A stretch of DNA of 21,511 bases from Hypsibius dujardini (Eukaryota; Tardigrada; Eutardigrada; Parachela; Hypsibiidae). The first letter of the stretch is position 1. Each line of letters starts with the position of its first letter. The DNA is taken from positions 1 to 21,511 of the forward strand of contig LRSR01003670.1 in assembly GCA_001579985.1 (NCBI GenBank), written 5' to 3'. Below, piece after piece: positions 1 to 8,510 of this stretch. The position numbers were made by a program, and so were the translations under genes. The notes under the pieces were generated by a model. That model made no database searches, had not been told where the DNA came from, and saw nothing but the letters and a program-made list of their open reading frames with translations.

Positions 1-172
1 TAAAATAGCGATTGAAGTAGTAGTGAGTAAAAAGGCACAAAAAATGAAAACACGATACGCAGTGTATCTTTTCATGACCGAGGTACCGGAAAATAAACAC
101 ATTCTCCGTAACTTCAAAGATGGCTACTGTTTCAGGTTCCGAAACGCAAAGTTCGGCACCGTCAGACAAACA

Positions 173-241
<69 letters not shown>

Positions 242-753
242 ATATCGCAAAATGTTTCGAACGTTTTATATTTCTCCATGTCGGATATGTCGGAAGGGAT
301 GGCCTACGCTAGCGCGGTCTGCGTTTAGTTGTGTTTGTCTTGTTCCATAGCCCAGGTCGTAAATACACTGACCACAGTAAACCAGGCGATAAAGGGATAC
401 AATATTAATTTGTCCTACTACACTGACCGCGATCGAAATGGCGGACTTTGGTTTTGATATCAGCGGACATTGCTTGCTCACAAGTAAAAGAGTGTTGTGA
501 CTGTAAGATTTGCGCAAAGTCCGTTGGAGTTACATTACGTGAATGCTTGTGATGATACTCGTTTATAATTCAACTCAAGCTTATCCTACAATGTAGAATT
601 AATTGCATGTAATCCGCGTCAATGCTTGAGTTTCACCTGATAAAGTAGTGGGCAGGTCTCACTGCCGATAAATTCCTTAACTCCCGGTTCAAAATTCTTC
701 ATTAGAAGGAAGGGGCGCATTTTTTGGGCGCACGAATTTGCAGCTCAGAAAAA
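1..753. other. Spacer upstream of the first NRF-6-like gene
   Basis: I see no convincing gene here. Short open frames exist on both strands, but the plus-strand one runs through the CAGA array and none has splice or domain support. Apart from the array at 172-241, the sequence is unremarkable. Some of it presumably carries the promoter and 5' UTR of the gene that starts at 754, but I cannot point to a clear TATA box. Confidence 0.6.
172..241. repeat. (CAGA)n tetranucleotide microsatellite
   Basis: About 17 tandem copies of ACAG/CAGA, with one interrupting GATA-like unit near 209-211. It is a simple repeat in spacer DNA and the first of several arrays of this family in the window. Confidence 0.95.
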
Positions 754-1453
754 ATGGCAAACTTCCTCCAGTTTTTAACCATTCTAGCGATTGGCCTGCC
801 ATCGCTTTTGTGGTCACCCGCTTATGGATTGAATCCATCCTTTTCGTAAGTTAACCTGCAAGCCTTAACAATCACGACACGTGTAATATATTATATTATT
901 TTTTTTAGGTTTTATATATTAATAAACTATTTTGTGATACTGATACATGCATATTATACGATTTAGATTTCCGAACTTGGTCGATACCTACCTGGGAACG
1001 TTTCCGCTGGAATCCATCGTGACGCGGTTCTTGCGGTTACGCCGGCCCTACAATACGAGCCAGCTAGAGGGGCAAGCCGATTCATACCTCAACACCATAA
1101 TCGGGAGCTTCCCCGGGAAGGGGAATAACCTCACCGCGCCCTGCTATGAAGATGTGAAGATCTGGATGGGGGATATGTTCCTCGGGCAAGGATACGCACT
1201 GAAAAGTAAGTGCGAAAAAATGACTGCCGACTGTCTGGCATGAACCGATTGATTCCTATTCAGTACAGTGTTTTTCGAGGTCGCAAAGACCACGATGCTA
1301 TATACTACGGTGCTTGTTGCCGTGCGAGGATATTGAATGCCTCTGCCTGAATATCTATGCATATATTTATGCGTCCCGATTTCTTTAAGATTATTCTGCG
1401 TGTGCCCGAATGTTTGTGAGATATCTCGTTTGATGTCTGTCTGTGTGCCTGTG

Positions 1454-1492
<39 letters not shown>

Positions 1493-4400
1493 GTGTCTGT
1501 GTGTCTGTGTGTCTGTGTGTCTGTGTGTCTGTCTGTCTGTGTGCCTGTGTGTCAGTGTGTCTGTGTATCTGTCTTACTAACAATCGCATCGTTTGCAATG
1601 TAGTTATATGTTCATATGAATACTGTCGCTGTAGGGATGTCGGTGTTTGTTTGAACGTCTGCAGGATATCTGGCTTTGTGAACTACTGCATCGTGTTTTA
1701 ATGTCTGAGAAAGTAAGATGAGATGTCTCTACTGAGTGTCTGAAAAGCTGTGTGCCCAGATGTCTCTACTGGACTTTTTTGTTTCGAGTTCGGCATTCAA
1801 ATCAGGACTTGTCTGCATCTTCAGCATTGCCTGCTTCTTTTAAAATACTGACTTGCGCGTATGTTTCGTGCCTTGTGCAGTGTTGGACTCCTTCTTCAAA
1901 GTCCCACCCGGCCTGACCAAGGGCCACCTTCTCATGCTGGGCTCGCACGACATGTGCATGAGGGTGGAGGCCATGCCTTACACCTCGCAGTACCGCAACT
2001 CCAGCGAGCTGGTCCCGGCCGCCAACTACTGCATCGTCCGTCTGCAGATTGCCCTCGCTGCGAATGCCAGTCAACCGCTGCCCCCGCTGGCCACCTGTTT
2101 CCCCGCCAGCTGTACGGCCCGCGACGCGGACATCCTCATCCTGTCTGTGGTGAACATCATCAACGCCACCGTTGACCTGGTCACTCCCACCGGAAAGACA
2201 TTATGTAATTCGGAGATTCCTTCAGAACCCGGCACCTCAGCGACCTGGATGATCGTCGGCGGCTTCGCAATCACTTGTCTCTGCGCGACCATTGTACATC
2301 TACTGGCAAGGTAAGGTAATGTTTGTGAATAAATTCCATAGACACCCCATAATTTACATAACCTTAAAAAGTAATGCTTCTTCATGCAAATAATGAATAG
2401 ATATTTCTTTAAGCAATTTTTAATTTAATTTAAAATGTCGTTTACATTTTTAACACATCTTTTAAATGACTCCATGGCCAGGCCGTTCGATCATCGCTAT
2501 AACCGGAACACGGATATTAAGCCAGTTGTGGGGCCGAAAACAGCGGAACAGAGTGGACTGTCGACGCGTGCGGTTTCCAGTATGATGGAAATGGGCCCGG
2601 TCCAGACGGAAAAGTCGGCGAATTGGAGGACGGAGTCATTCGTTGGCAGCAGGATGGAAATGGAGCTGGAGAAAGTGCCGGTGTATATCCGGCTGATTTT
2701 GTGCTTCTCCCTAGTGGACAACACGAGTCGGTTGTTCGCTCCAGAGGCGGGGGAGCTGCGCTATCTGAATGGGATCCGGGTGATGAGTATGTGGTGGGTG
2801 CTGCTGGGCCACATTCACCAACTGGGCGAAATCTTTTTCAGTGAGTACATTGCGAGATTTCGCACATCTTCTCGCAAGAACTTTGGAAGACCTAAACTCT
2901 GACAATTTCGCTCTGAAAATTGAAAATCGATTAAGCAGTCATTTAATATCCTTAAAGAGAACGGCCAAATTCTGGCCAAACTTGGCGGGCTCAAAGTTGC
3001 CTAACTGTTTAAAACTTAAATTTGTATGAAAATCAACTTGTCTGGACAAACGGTTTTGAAAGAATTTAAGAGTTTCGACCAAGGGTAAAATTTTGAGACC
3101 CATCCAAAGTTGAGTAATTGTTGCAATGGTGGACCCTGTAGAACGCGAAATTACACCTGTTCTCATGCCATGCACACCACCACAGGCAACAGAATGGACA
3201 TTATCGAGAACCTCAAGGGGTACCCGCAGCAGTTGATCCTGAGCGCACCCTTCGCAGTGGACACCTTCTTCCTCCTCAGCGGACTCGCCGTCACCTACTC
3301 GCTCCTTCGCGCAGTGGACCAGCATAAAAGCTGGGCTCCCTTCGTATTGTCATACGTTCGCCGATTCGCCCGGTTCGTTCACTTTACTCTTCTGCAGTGA
3401 ATGATTTCGATTAGTGTTGTTTACACACTACAGACGAAGACATCACTGCTTTTCTTGCACAGGATACTTCCACTGTACATGGTGATCCTCTTGATTTACA
3501 TGTTTGTCGTTCCGTACGTCGTGGACGGACCTTATGCCGTAAGAACAAAAATAAATTCCGGTTCTTTTCCGTTTTTGATTTGAAATTGTGCCAACCGATT
3601 TTCTACTTGTTCCTGCAGATACTGGTTCGCCAAGAGGGTTCCCCGACAGAGTACTGCAAGACCTATTGGTGGACCAATCTTTTGATGGTCAGCAACGTTG
3701 TCCCAGTCGACAAATCCAAAATGGTACGTCTCGTGAATAAATAGAACGACTCTTCGGGATCGCTTGTCGTTATTGTGTCCGATTTTATAGTGCATGCCGT
3801 GGACATGGTTTATATCGGCCGACTGGCAGCTGTTTATTGTCACACCACCGATCGTTGCATTCCTCAGCAGGTAATGTGATGTTAGAGTTTGAGCACTGCT
3901 GTTTTTGAATGCATTTTAATTAACAACAACAGCCTGATGTTTGCCTTGGTCTGTTCTCTAAAGGTTTCCAAAGTCGGGACTCGCTCTGTTGGTTCTTCTG
4001 CTGGGCGGATGTGTCGCAACCGTTTCAAGTCTGGTCTATGTCTACGGGCTACCTTTGACAATTCGAGACCTGCATGGGTAAGCTCTTACTAGCTATAGCA
4101 GATGCGTCAACTTCGTGTTAGTTTATCCTGAAAGATCACGTCTTCCTTACCATTTCCTGCGTCCGTGTCTGCGTCTGCGTCTGTGTCTGTGTCTGTGTCT
4201 GTGTCTGTGTCTGTGTCTGTGTCTGTGTCTGTGTCTGTGTCTGTGTCTGTGTGTATCCGGTGCAGGGTCGTGTTTGTGTCACAATTGTCAGTTGAAGCAA
4301 AATGAATGAACTGAAACAGGCGCATTGAGACGGAGAAGGAGTACCAACCGGAAAGGGAATACATCTACGATAAACCTTGGCAGGTGGGTGAGAATAAACC

Positions 4401-5092
4401 AAACTGACCCCATTGATGAGTTCAAGTCAATCCATAATTTTCAGGGTGGAATCAACTACATTGTTGGTGTTATTCTGGCCTATCACATTTTCGTTCGGCG
4501 AGGTTCGGACTTTGCCAGACGCTTCAAGACGGTTCTTTTCATCTTCGGCTGGGCGGTAGCGTTTGTCTTGGCATACTTTGCAATATTCGGCCTTTATTAC
4601 GGAGGGTTTGAAACAAAAACCCAAATGAGCGTGCAGAAACGGGCCGTCTATGCTGGGTTGTCCCGTCTTGGATGGGCCTTGGCAGTTGGCTGGGTATTTT
4701 ACTTTTTTGAATCCATACCGTTTTTATACGGAGTGAAGATTTAACGTCCTAGAATATTTCAAATAATTAATTTATACCGCTTGCAGGTCATCTATGCCTG
4801 TCATCACGGTATTTCGAAAACTGTGAGGAGCTTCCTGTCCTTGCCCATTTGGACGCCCTTGAGTCGTCTGACTTATGCCGCCTTCCTTGTCCACTTCCTC
4901 ATACTACAGCTCTACTTCACCAGCCTTCGATCCATGCTCTTCTACACGACCCATCAAGTTTTGACGATATTTTTAGCGCAAATTGTAGCAGTGTATGCGG
5001 CAGCCTTTGTGGCGTCTTTAGCCATTGAAACACCTGTGCGACGCTTAATACAACTCACGTTGACGGAGGCAGTTTACTGGATGAGACACTGA
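754..5092 (+). CDS. nrf-6-like: NRF-6-like membrane acyltransferase (NRF domain + acyltransferase 3), copy 1
   Basis: Complete 12-exon gene, 766 codons plus stop. Exons: 754-845, 967-1205, 1881-2310, 2482-2840, 3186-3372, 3463-3538, 3619-3723, 3791-3870, 3964-4077, 4320-4383, 4445-4693, 4787-5092. All introns are GT-AG and the frame is continuous. Residues 1-25 form a signal peptide. A cysteine-bearing extracellular NRF domain follows (CYED near residue 90, then LPPLATCFPASC), then a membrane segment near 231-254. The acyltransferase-3 region starts at NGIRVMSMWWVLLGH (about residue 350), with DTFFLLSGL near 399 and IETPVRRL close to the C terminus. The family includes C. elegans NRF-6 and NDG-4 and Drosophila Drop-dead, implicated in lipid or yolk handling and drug uptake; the reaction is not established. 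The start has good context (AAAAAATGG) and supplies the signal peptide. The whole protein aligns with the paralogue at 14256-17573, which supports the exon calls. No break is seen. Confidence 0.93.
1433..1572. repeat. Compound (TCTG)n/(TGTGTC)n microsatellite in intron 2
   Basis: Degenerate TCTG and TGTGTCTG units lie within the intron between exons 2 and 3 of the first NRF-6-like gene. The equivalent intron of the paralogue carries a CAGA array in the opposite orientation (14578-14655). Confidence 0.93.
4165..4250. repeat. (TGTGTC)n hexanucleotide array in intron 9
   Basis: Around 14 near-perfect TGTGTC units in the intron between exons 9 and 10 of the first NRF-6-like gene (intron 4078-4319). 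The peptides read through it in any frame are repeat artefacts. Confidence 0.95.
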
Positions 5093-5247
5093 GTTATGGA
5101 ATCGGATGTAGACAACAATTCTAATCTTTGTTTTGTCGTTTATCATGATAAACCGACTGATTAGTCGACATGTTTTCGCAGATGATACTTTAGTACTTGA
5201 ATAACGAAGGGTCGCAGTTAAAGATCCGAGTAGCTGGAACAACAAAC

Positions 5248-5253
5248 AATAAA
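5248..5253 (+). terminator. Poly(A) signal AATAAA of NRF-6-like copy 1
   Basis: Canonical AATAAA about 155 bp after the stop codon at 5090-5092. It is followed by T-rich sequence near 5291. Position and strand fit the 3' end of this gene. Confidence 0.6.
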
Positions 5254-5457
5254 AAAGTACTAGTACGAAGTATCTCACAAGTCAGTTAGACATTTTTTGA
5301 GTTTCCTCAGAATCATTTCTTGGTGGAAGATTTTTACGAATAAGTTTGCTCTCCTTAAGTGGTCCCGACCAGCGAACCACTACCTTCCTCATCTTTCTCT
5401 GAGGTGGTCTGGCCTTCGTAAAGTCGCTACTTCCCATATCTGTTTGTCTCTCCGTCC

Positions 5458-5521
5458 GTCTGTCTGTCTGTCTTTTTGTCTGTCTGTCTTTTTGTCTTTT
5501 TGTCTGTCCGTCCGTCTGTCC

Positions 5522-5571
<50 letters not shown>

Positions 5572-5616
5572 TTTTTTGCCTGCCCGCTGTTCTGTGTCTA
5601 CCTGTCTGCTATTTTT

Positions 5617-5667
<51 letters not shown>
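5458..5667. repeat. (TCTG)n followed by (CTGC)n microsatellites
   Basis: TCTG/TCCG units with TTTT interruptions run from about 5458 to 5568. After a short gap, a clean CTGC array runs from about 5619 to 5667. Both are tetranucleotide repeats, so open frames appear on both strands (cysteine/leucine-rich one way, glycine/glutamine-rich the other); these are artefacts. Confidence 0.93.
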
Positions 5668-5971
5668 TCCCTGTATTTTTTTTCGAATTATCCTTACCGC
5701 TGGTCTGTATTTTCCCCAAATCTTGTCAAAAGAAGAATGACGTGACTGGAGTTGCACTCTGATACGCTGGACAACCTCGTTGGGATCTTCATTACGTAGT
5801 TCACGAATCCGTGGTAGTGGGAGCGGATAGTCCTTCCAGGCAAGTCAAAAGACTTGAAGGTTTCATACCTACCGATATACAGTAGATTGCGTGTGACAAT
5901 TATAGTAATTCTTATCTAGGTCGTACAAATCGGACTATATTCTATTCAGGATGAGGTTTTCCATAATCGTA

Positions 5972-6409
5972 TCAAGTCGCTTCGATAAGGTCTGGCCGAA
6001 TTTGTTCGTTCTTTAACAGTTCAGCTTCCTGATCCACACAACGGAGAATTTTCATCCATCGGACCGTATTCATCAGTCGCTTGATGAATTGTCGTCTCTG
6101 TGGACGACTGTGAGTGATCCAACTCATTGCGGCTGCGAAGACGTGCAGCTCCGTTTAGGGAAATACGTTTTAAAATTTGTGTTCAGATAATTATGCATAA
6201 AAATGGACGAACTCACCTCAATAACGATGCTGTCATTGCCGAAAAGGAAAATAACTTTGTCAATGTCCCACTTCAAAACTCCCCTCATATCGATCTGGGC
6301 GTAGAAATTCTTGGCCACTTTTGTGTAAACTTCGATGTATAACGAATTCACCTGATTCTTCTCCGCCAACTGCAGTGCAATTGAAATTGTTTTACGATTT
6401 TGTTGTATG
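5972..6409 (-). CDS. BACK-domain exons (C-terminal half of a BTB-BACK type protein)
   Basis: Two minus-strand exons, 6409-6217 and 6148-5972, joined by a 68-bp intron with donor GTGAGT and acceptor AG at 6150-6149, phase 0. The joined product shows BACK-domain landmarks: ALQLAEKN, then KVAKNFY, a D-x3-FLFGNDSIVIE stretch, VFAAAMSWITH at the position of the family's VFEAVMxW motif, and a closing ELLKNEQ helix. It stops at TGA 5974-5972 directly after the domain, with no Kelch repeats. BACK domains normally follow BTB domains in Cullin-3 substrate adaptors. No BTB sequence lies immediately upstream; the only BTB in the window is at 11207-12060, same strand. The 5' limit is uncertain because the acceptor I chose at 6410-6411 is weak. 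It may be part of a large gene or an orphan fragment. Confidence 0.6.
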
Positions 6410-6825
6410 CTCAATATTTTACCCGCTTAAGGCACATTTTCATTCTGAGGAAACCGAATTCGCAAATCAGCTAAAAGCTGTCGCAATCAGAAGATGATAT
6501 TTAGCAATTCACATTTTTTTTCCCATTTTTTTATTATTTTTCATTTGTTTCCGATTATGTTTGAAGTAGCGTAATTTCGCCTTAATTAGCTGTTTCATAA
6601 GACTCTAGACCTCATGTTTAGCGTCGTGGGGCTTGTACCAGCAGATTGTGGTCGCCTGTATATTTATTCTTCGCTCGCTGTGTTTCTGCGTGAGTCGTTG
6701 TTCGCTGTCCATTCATCAAAGGAGAAAAGCGTCACTTCCTATGCGCCTGACTTTGAAATTAATTAAGGCGAACGCGCGTTGTATAATTAAGAGCTCATGC
6801 AATTTGTCCGAAATCACATCGGTCG

Positions 6826-6966
6826 TAGGTGTACAGACCATGTCTGTCTACAGGTCCGTAGGTGTACAAACCATGTCTGTCTACAGGTCCGTAGGTGTAC
6901 AAACCATGTCTGTCTACAGGTCCGTAGGTGTAGAGACTATGTCTGTCTACAGGTCCGCAGGTGTAC
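6826..6966. repeat. 33-bp minisatellite, about 4 copies
   Basis: Four near-identical 33-bp units beginning GTAGGTGTACARACCATG and ending GTCTACAGGTCC, plus a partial fifth. The unit is a multiple of three, so the plus strand stays open through it and reads an 11-residue repeat (VGVQTMSVYRS). No evidence shows that it is translated. Confidence 0.93.
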
Positions 6967-7100
6967 ATAATCATAATTCCAGTAAAGATCCTGGCACGAC
7001 CCGTCTTTCCTCTTATCTCGAATTATTCGATTAATTTCGAAAACGCCAATAAGGTCCACATCGAACGTGTAAGACCGTTGTGTGTGCCTTAGATAATCAG

Positions 7101-7107
7101 TATAAAA
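7101..7107 (+). promoter_or_regulatory. Possible TATA box of the secreted-peptide gene
   Basis: TATAAAA about 120 bp upstream of the ATG at 7228. The same sequence overlaps an upstream ATG at 7107. A GTATGT...TTTTAG pair (7137-7181, 45 bp) could remove a mini-intron; splicing it would put that ATG in frame with the one at 7228. Both readings remain open. Confidence 0.35.
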
Positions 7108-7186
7108 TGGCGGGAAAAATTGCATCGATACTAAACGTATGTTCTATTGTCTTGTTAACTTCCTTTAACTTCCTTTTAGCCTTCCG

Positions 7187-7228
7187 TCCTTCAAGAGGCC
7201 CACACAATCCTTCAAGAGGTCCACACAA
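7187..7228. repeat. 21-bp tandem duplication just upstream of an ATG
   Basis: Two adjacent 21-bp copies (7187-7207 and 7208-7228) beginning TCCTTCAAGAGG differ at one base. The second copy ends on the first base of the ATG of the peptide gene, so the duplication sits in its leader. Confidence 0.9.
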
Positions 7229-7500
7229 TGGCAGTTCAACAAGCCCTCAATGGATCATGTCTGTTGCTGTTCCTCATTGTATGCCTTGTTCAAATGCCCA
7301 ACGCTACAACGGGAGTTCCGGTTTCTCAGTCTCACGTGATCCACAAAAGAGACAACTGCCAATCCTATTGCTTCGGCCTGGTGTTCACGCCCAATGTCGC
7401 CCTGTGCAACCTGATGTGCAAGTGGCCGCCGTCGGGACCCAGCGCCAGACCCTCCTCGGAGATCCGGCAGAATCCCCTGTCCCATCACATTGGATTGTGA
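7228..7500 (+). CDS. Small secreted peptide precursor with CX3C-X11-CX3C motif
   Basis: Intact 90-residue single-exon frame. Residues 1-29 form a signal peptide with hydrophobic core CLLLFLIVCLV. A short propeptide ends in the dibasic site KR (40-41), a typical convertase cleavage position. The predicted mature part has exactly four cysteines at 44, 48, 60 and 64 in a CX3C-X11-CX3C pattern, then a cysteine-free tail rich in P, S and H. This spacing resembles helical-hairpin (alpha-hairpinin-like) peptides, which two disulfides hold together and which include antimicrobial, inhibitor and channel-active members. That similarity rests on cysteine spacing alone, so no activity is claimed. The ATG at 7228 was chosen because it gives the signal peptide first. 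A TATA-like box lies at 7101. I see no AATAAA nearby. It could still be a chance open frame, but the signal peptide, KR site and cysteine pattern together argue otherwise. Confidence 0.6.
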   Translation: MAVQQALNGSCLLLFLIVCLVQMPNATTGVPVSQSHVIHKRDNCQSYCFGLVFTPNVALCNLMCKWPPSGPSARPSSEIRQNPLSHHIGL

Positions 7501-7935
7501 AAAAGCATTTCGGCAGATTTTGTAACGAACCTTTCGTCTCCCTCCTTTAACACGTCGTGCAGTTTTTTTAGCCCCCATCAATGATGTTCAGAAACGGACC
7601 ATTTACACGGTACTACAATTTCAAGGTTCGCCAAGGGTACCAACCTCAAGGTTCGCCCAGGGTTCCAACTTCAAGGTTCGCCCAGGGTTCCAAACCTCAA
7701 GGTTCGCCCAGGGTTACAACTTCAAGGTTCGCCCAGGGTTCCAAACCTCAAGGTTCGTTCAGGGTTACAACTTCAAGGTTCGCCGCACATTTGACGTTCG
7801 CCCTGGATTACTTTCTTAAATACTGCGTAGCATAAACTGCTGTTAAGTCCGATTAGATATCAGTCCTTTGGTCTTGAATTTTCGTCCCTTTTCCCTTCAA
7901 CCCTTTTTCCAAGTAAAATCGGTTAACGTGTGCAG
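7501..7935. other. Spacer after the peptide gene
   Basis: It holds the 25/26-bp minisatellite at 7619-7783 and otherwise unremarkable sequence. The open frame that crosses the array (7581-7835) is built almost wholly from the repeat and is not called. Confidence 0.5.
7619..7783. repeat. 25/26-bp minisatellite with alternating unit types, about 6.5 copies
   Basis: Units start TCAAGGTTCGCCCAGGGTT and alternate between a 25-bp form ending ACAACT or CCAACT and a 26-bp form ending CCAAACC. This makes a higher-order repeat of about 51 bp, which keeps one frame open. The last units are diverged. Confidence 0.9.
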
Positions 7936-8276
7936 CTTCTAGTCTTAGCAGAACATTTATTAACCACCCTGCGATTGCATTGTCGCGTGGGGGCAAGAGG
8001 TTCTTTGAATACCGTGACTTCAGACAAACAGTCGAAGATGAATGCAGATATCGTTATTTTAAATTGGAACCTTCACCGGTGCAATTTTCCTTCAGCGTTG
8101 CACAGACCATACGAAAGTTAATTCGGATGATTGACGAGTCCGCTGCTGCTGGTACAACGCGTGCCGCGGTGAAGTGCATGGAGATGGACGGTAAAGTGTG
8201 CCGCGTGCAGTCAACCCGCAACCGTGAGGGTTGGGATGAAAAGAGGCGTGCGGAACGGCGCCACGGACGATACTAA
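7936..8276 (+). CDS. Possible terminal exon of an unidentified protein
   Basis: An open stretch begins after a plausible acceptor (GTGTGCAG, AG at 7934-7935) and ends at TAA 8274-8276. It encodes about 112 residues of mixed, charged, non-repetitive composition, with segments such as KRFFEYRDFRQTVEDECR and VAQTIRKLIRMIDESAAAG, and a basic C-terminal tail. I recognise no domain. I find no upstream exon that clearly joins it; the peptide gene ending at 7500 has its own stop. It may be the last exon of a gene whose start I cannot place, or a chance open frame. Confidence 0.3.
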
Positions 8277-8379
8277 AAAAAGACTACCGTGTACGTAAGA
8301 TGAGTCTCGAGAGAGGGTGGTCGACGAAAATATTCCTCGTGTCTTCAAAGCAAAACACAGCTCCACTTTCTGTCGATAT

Positions 8380-8383
<4 letters not shown>

Positions 8384-8430
<47 letters not shown>
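8384..8430. repeat. (TG)n dinucleotide microsatellite
   Basis: About 23 perfect TG units lie roughly 80 bp upstream of the ATG of the ankyrin gene, in its presumed 5' UTR or promoter. Length variation here could affect expression of that gene, but this is speculation. Confidence 0.97.
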
Positions 8431-8433
<3 letters not shown>

Positions 8434-8510
8434 ACTCTCCAGTAAAATTTGAGGCTAAGAAACGACAACAAAATCTCTTGCTAAGGGGAATATTTTCAAG
8501 CTGCGGAAAA

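Larger units (their letters stand above)
5093..5971. other. Intergenic region dominated by microsatellites
   Basis: This stretch holds the 3' UTR of the gene ending at 5092 and the arrays at 5458-5667. On the minus strand, a short open stretch near 5845-5699 reads as charged, non-repetitive sequence and ends at a possible GTAAGG donor at 5698. It could be an exon, but it has no recognisable domain and a second frame is also open, so I do not call it a gene. Confidence 0.5.
6410..7227. other. Spacer between the BACK exons and the secreted-peptide gene
   Basis: It contains AT-rich sequence near 6500-6600, the 33-bp minisatellite at 6826-6966 and a possible TATA box at 7101. An open plus-strand frame spans the minisatellite (6633-7034), but its ends lack domain or splice support, so I do not call it a gene. 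Confidence 0.5.

Noticed and set aside
4107-4402. Threonine/aspartate- or glutamine/threonine-rich frames on the minus strand
   Set aside because: They are translations of the TGTGTC hexamer array within an intron of a well-supported plus-strand gene.
5297-5757. Long cysteine/serine-rich (plus) and glycine/glutamine-rich (minus) open frames
   Set aside because: The frames stay open only because of TCTG and CTGC tetranucleotide arrays; ends show no domain.
6633-7034. 133-codon frame with VGVQTMSVYRS repeats as a repeat-containing protein
   Set aside because: Most of it is the 33-bp minisatellite, and the flanking parts lack a signal, domain or splice support.
7619-7783. CRISPR-like direct repeats
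   Set aside because: Units are contiguous with no unique spacers, and the setting is eukaryotic.
7581-7835. Repeat protein encoded by the 25/26-bp array
   Set aside because: Openness follows from the 51-bp higher-order unit; there is no independent coding evidence.
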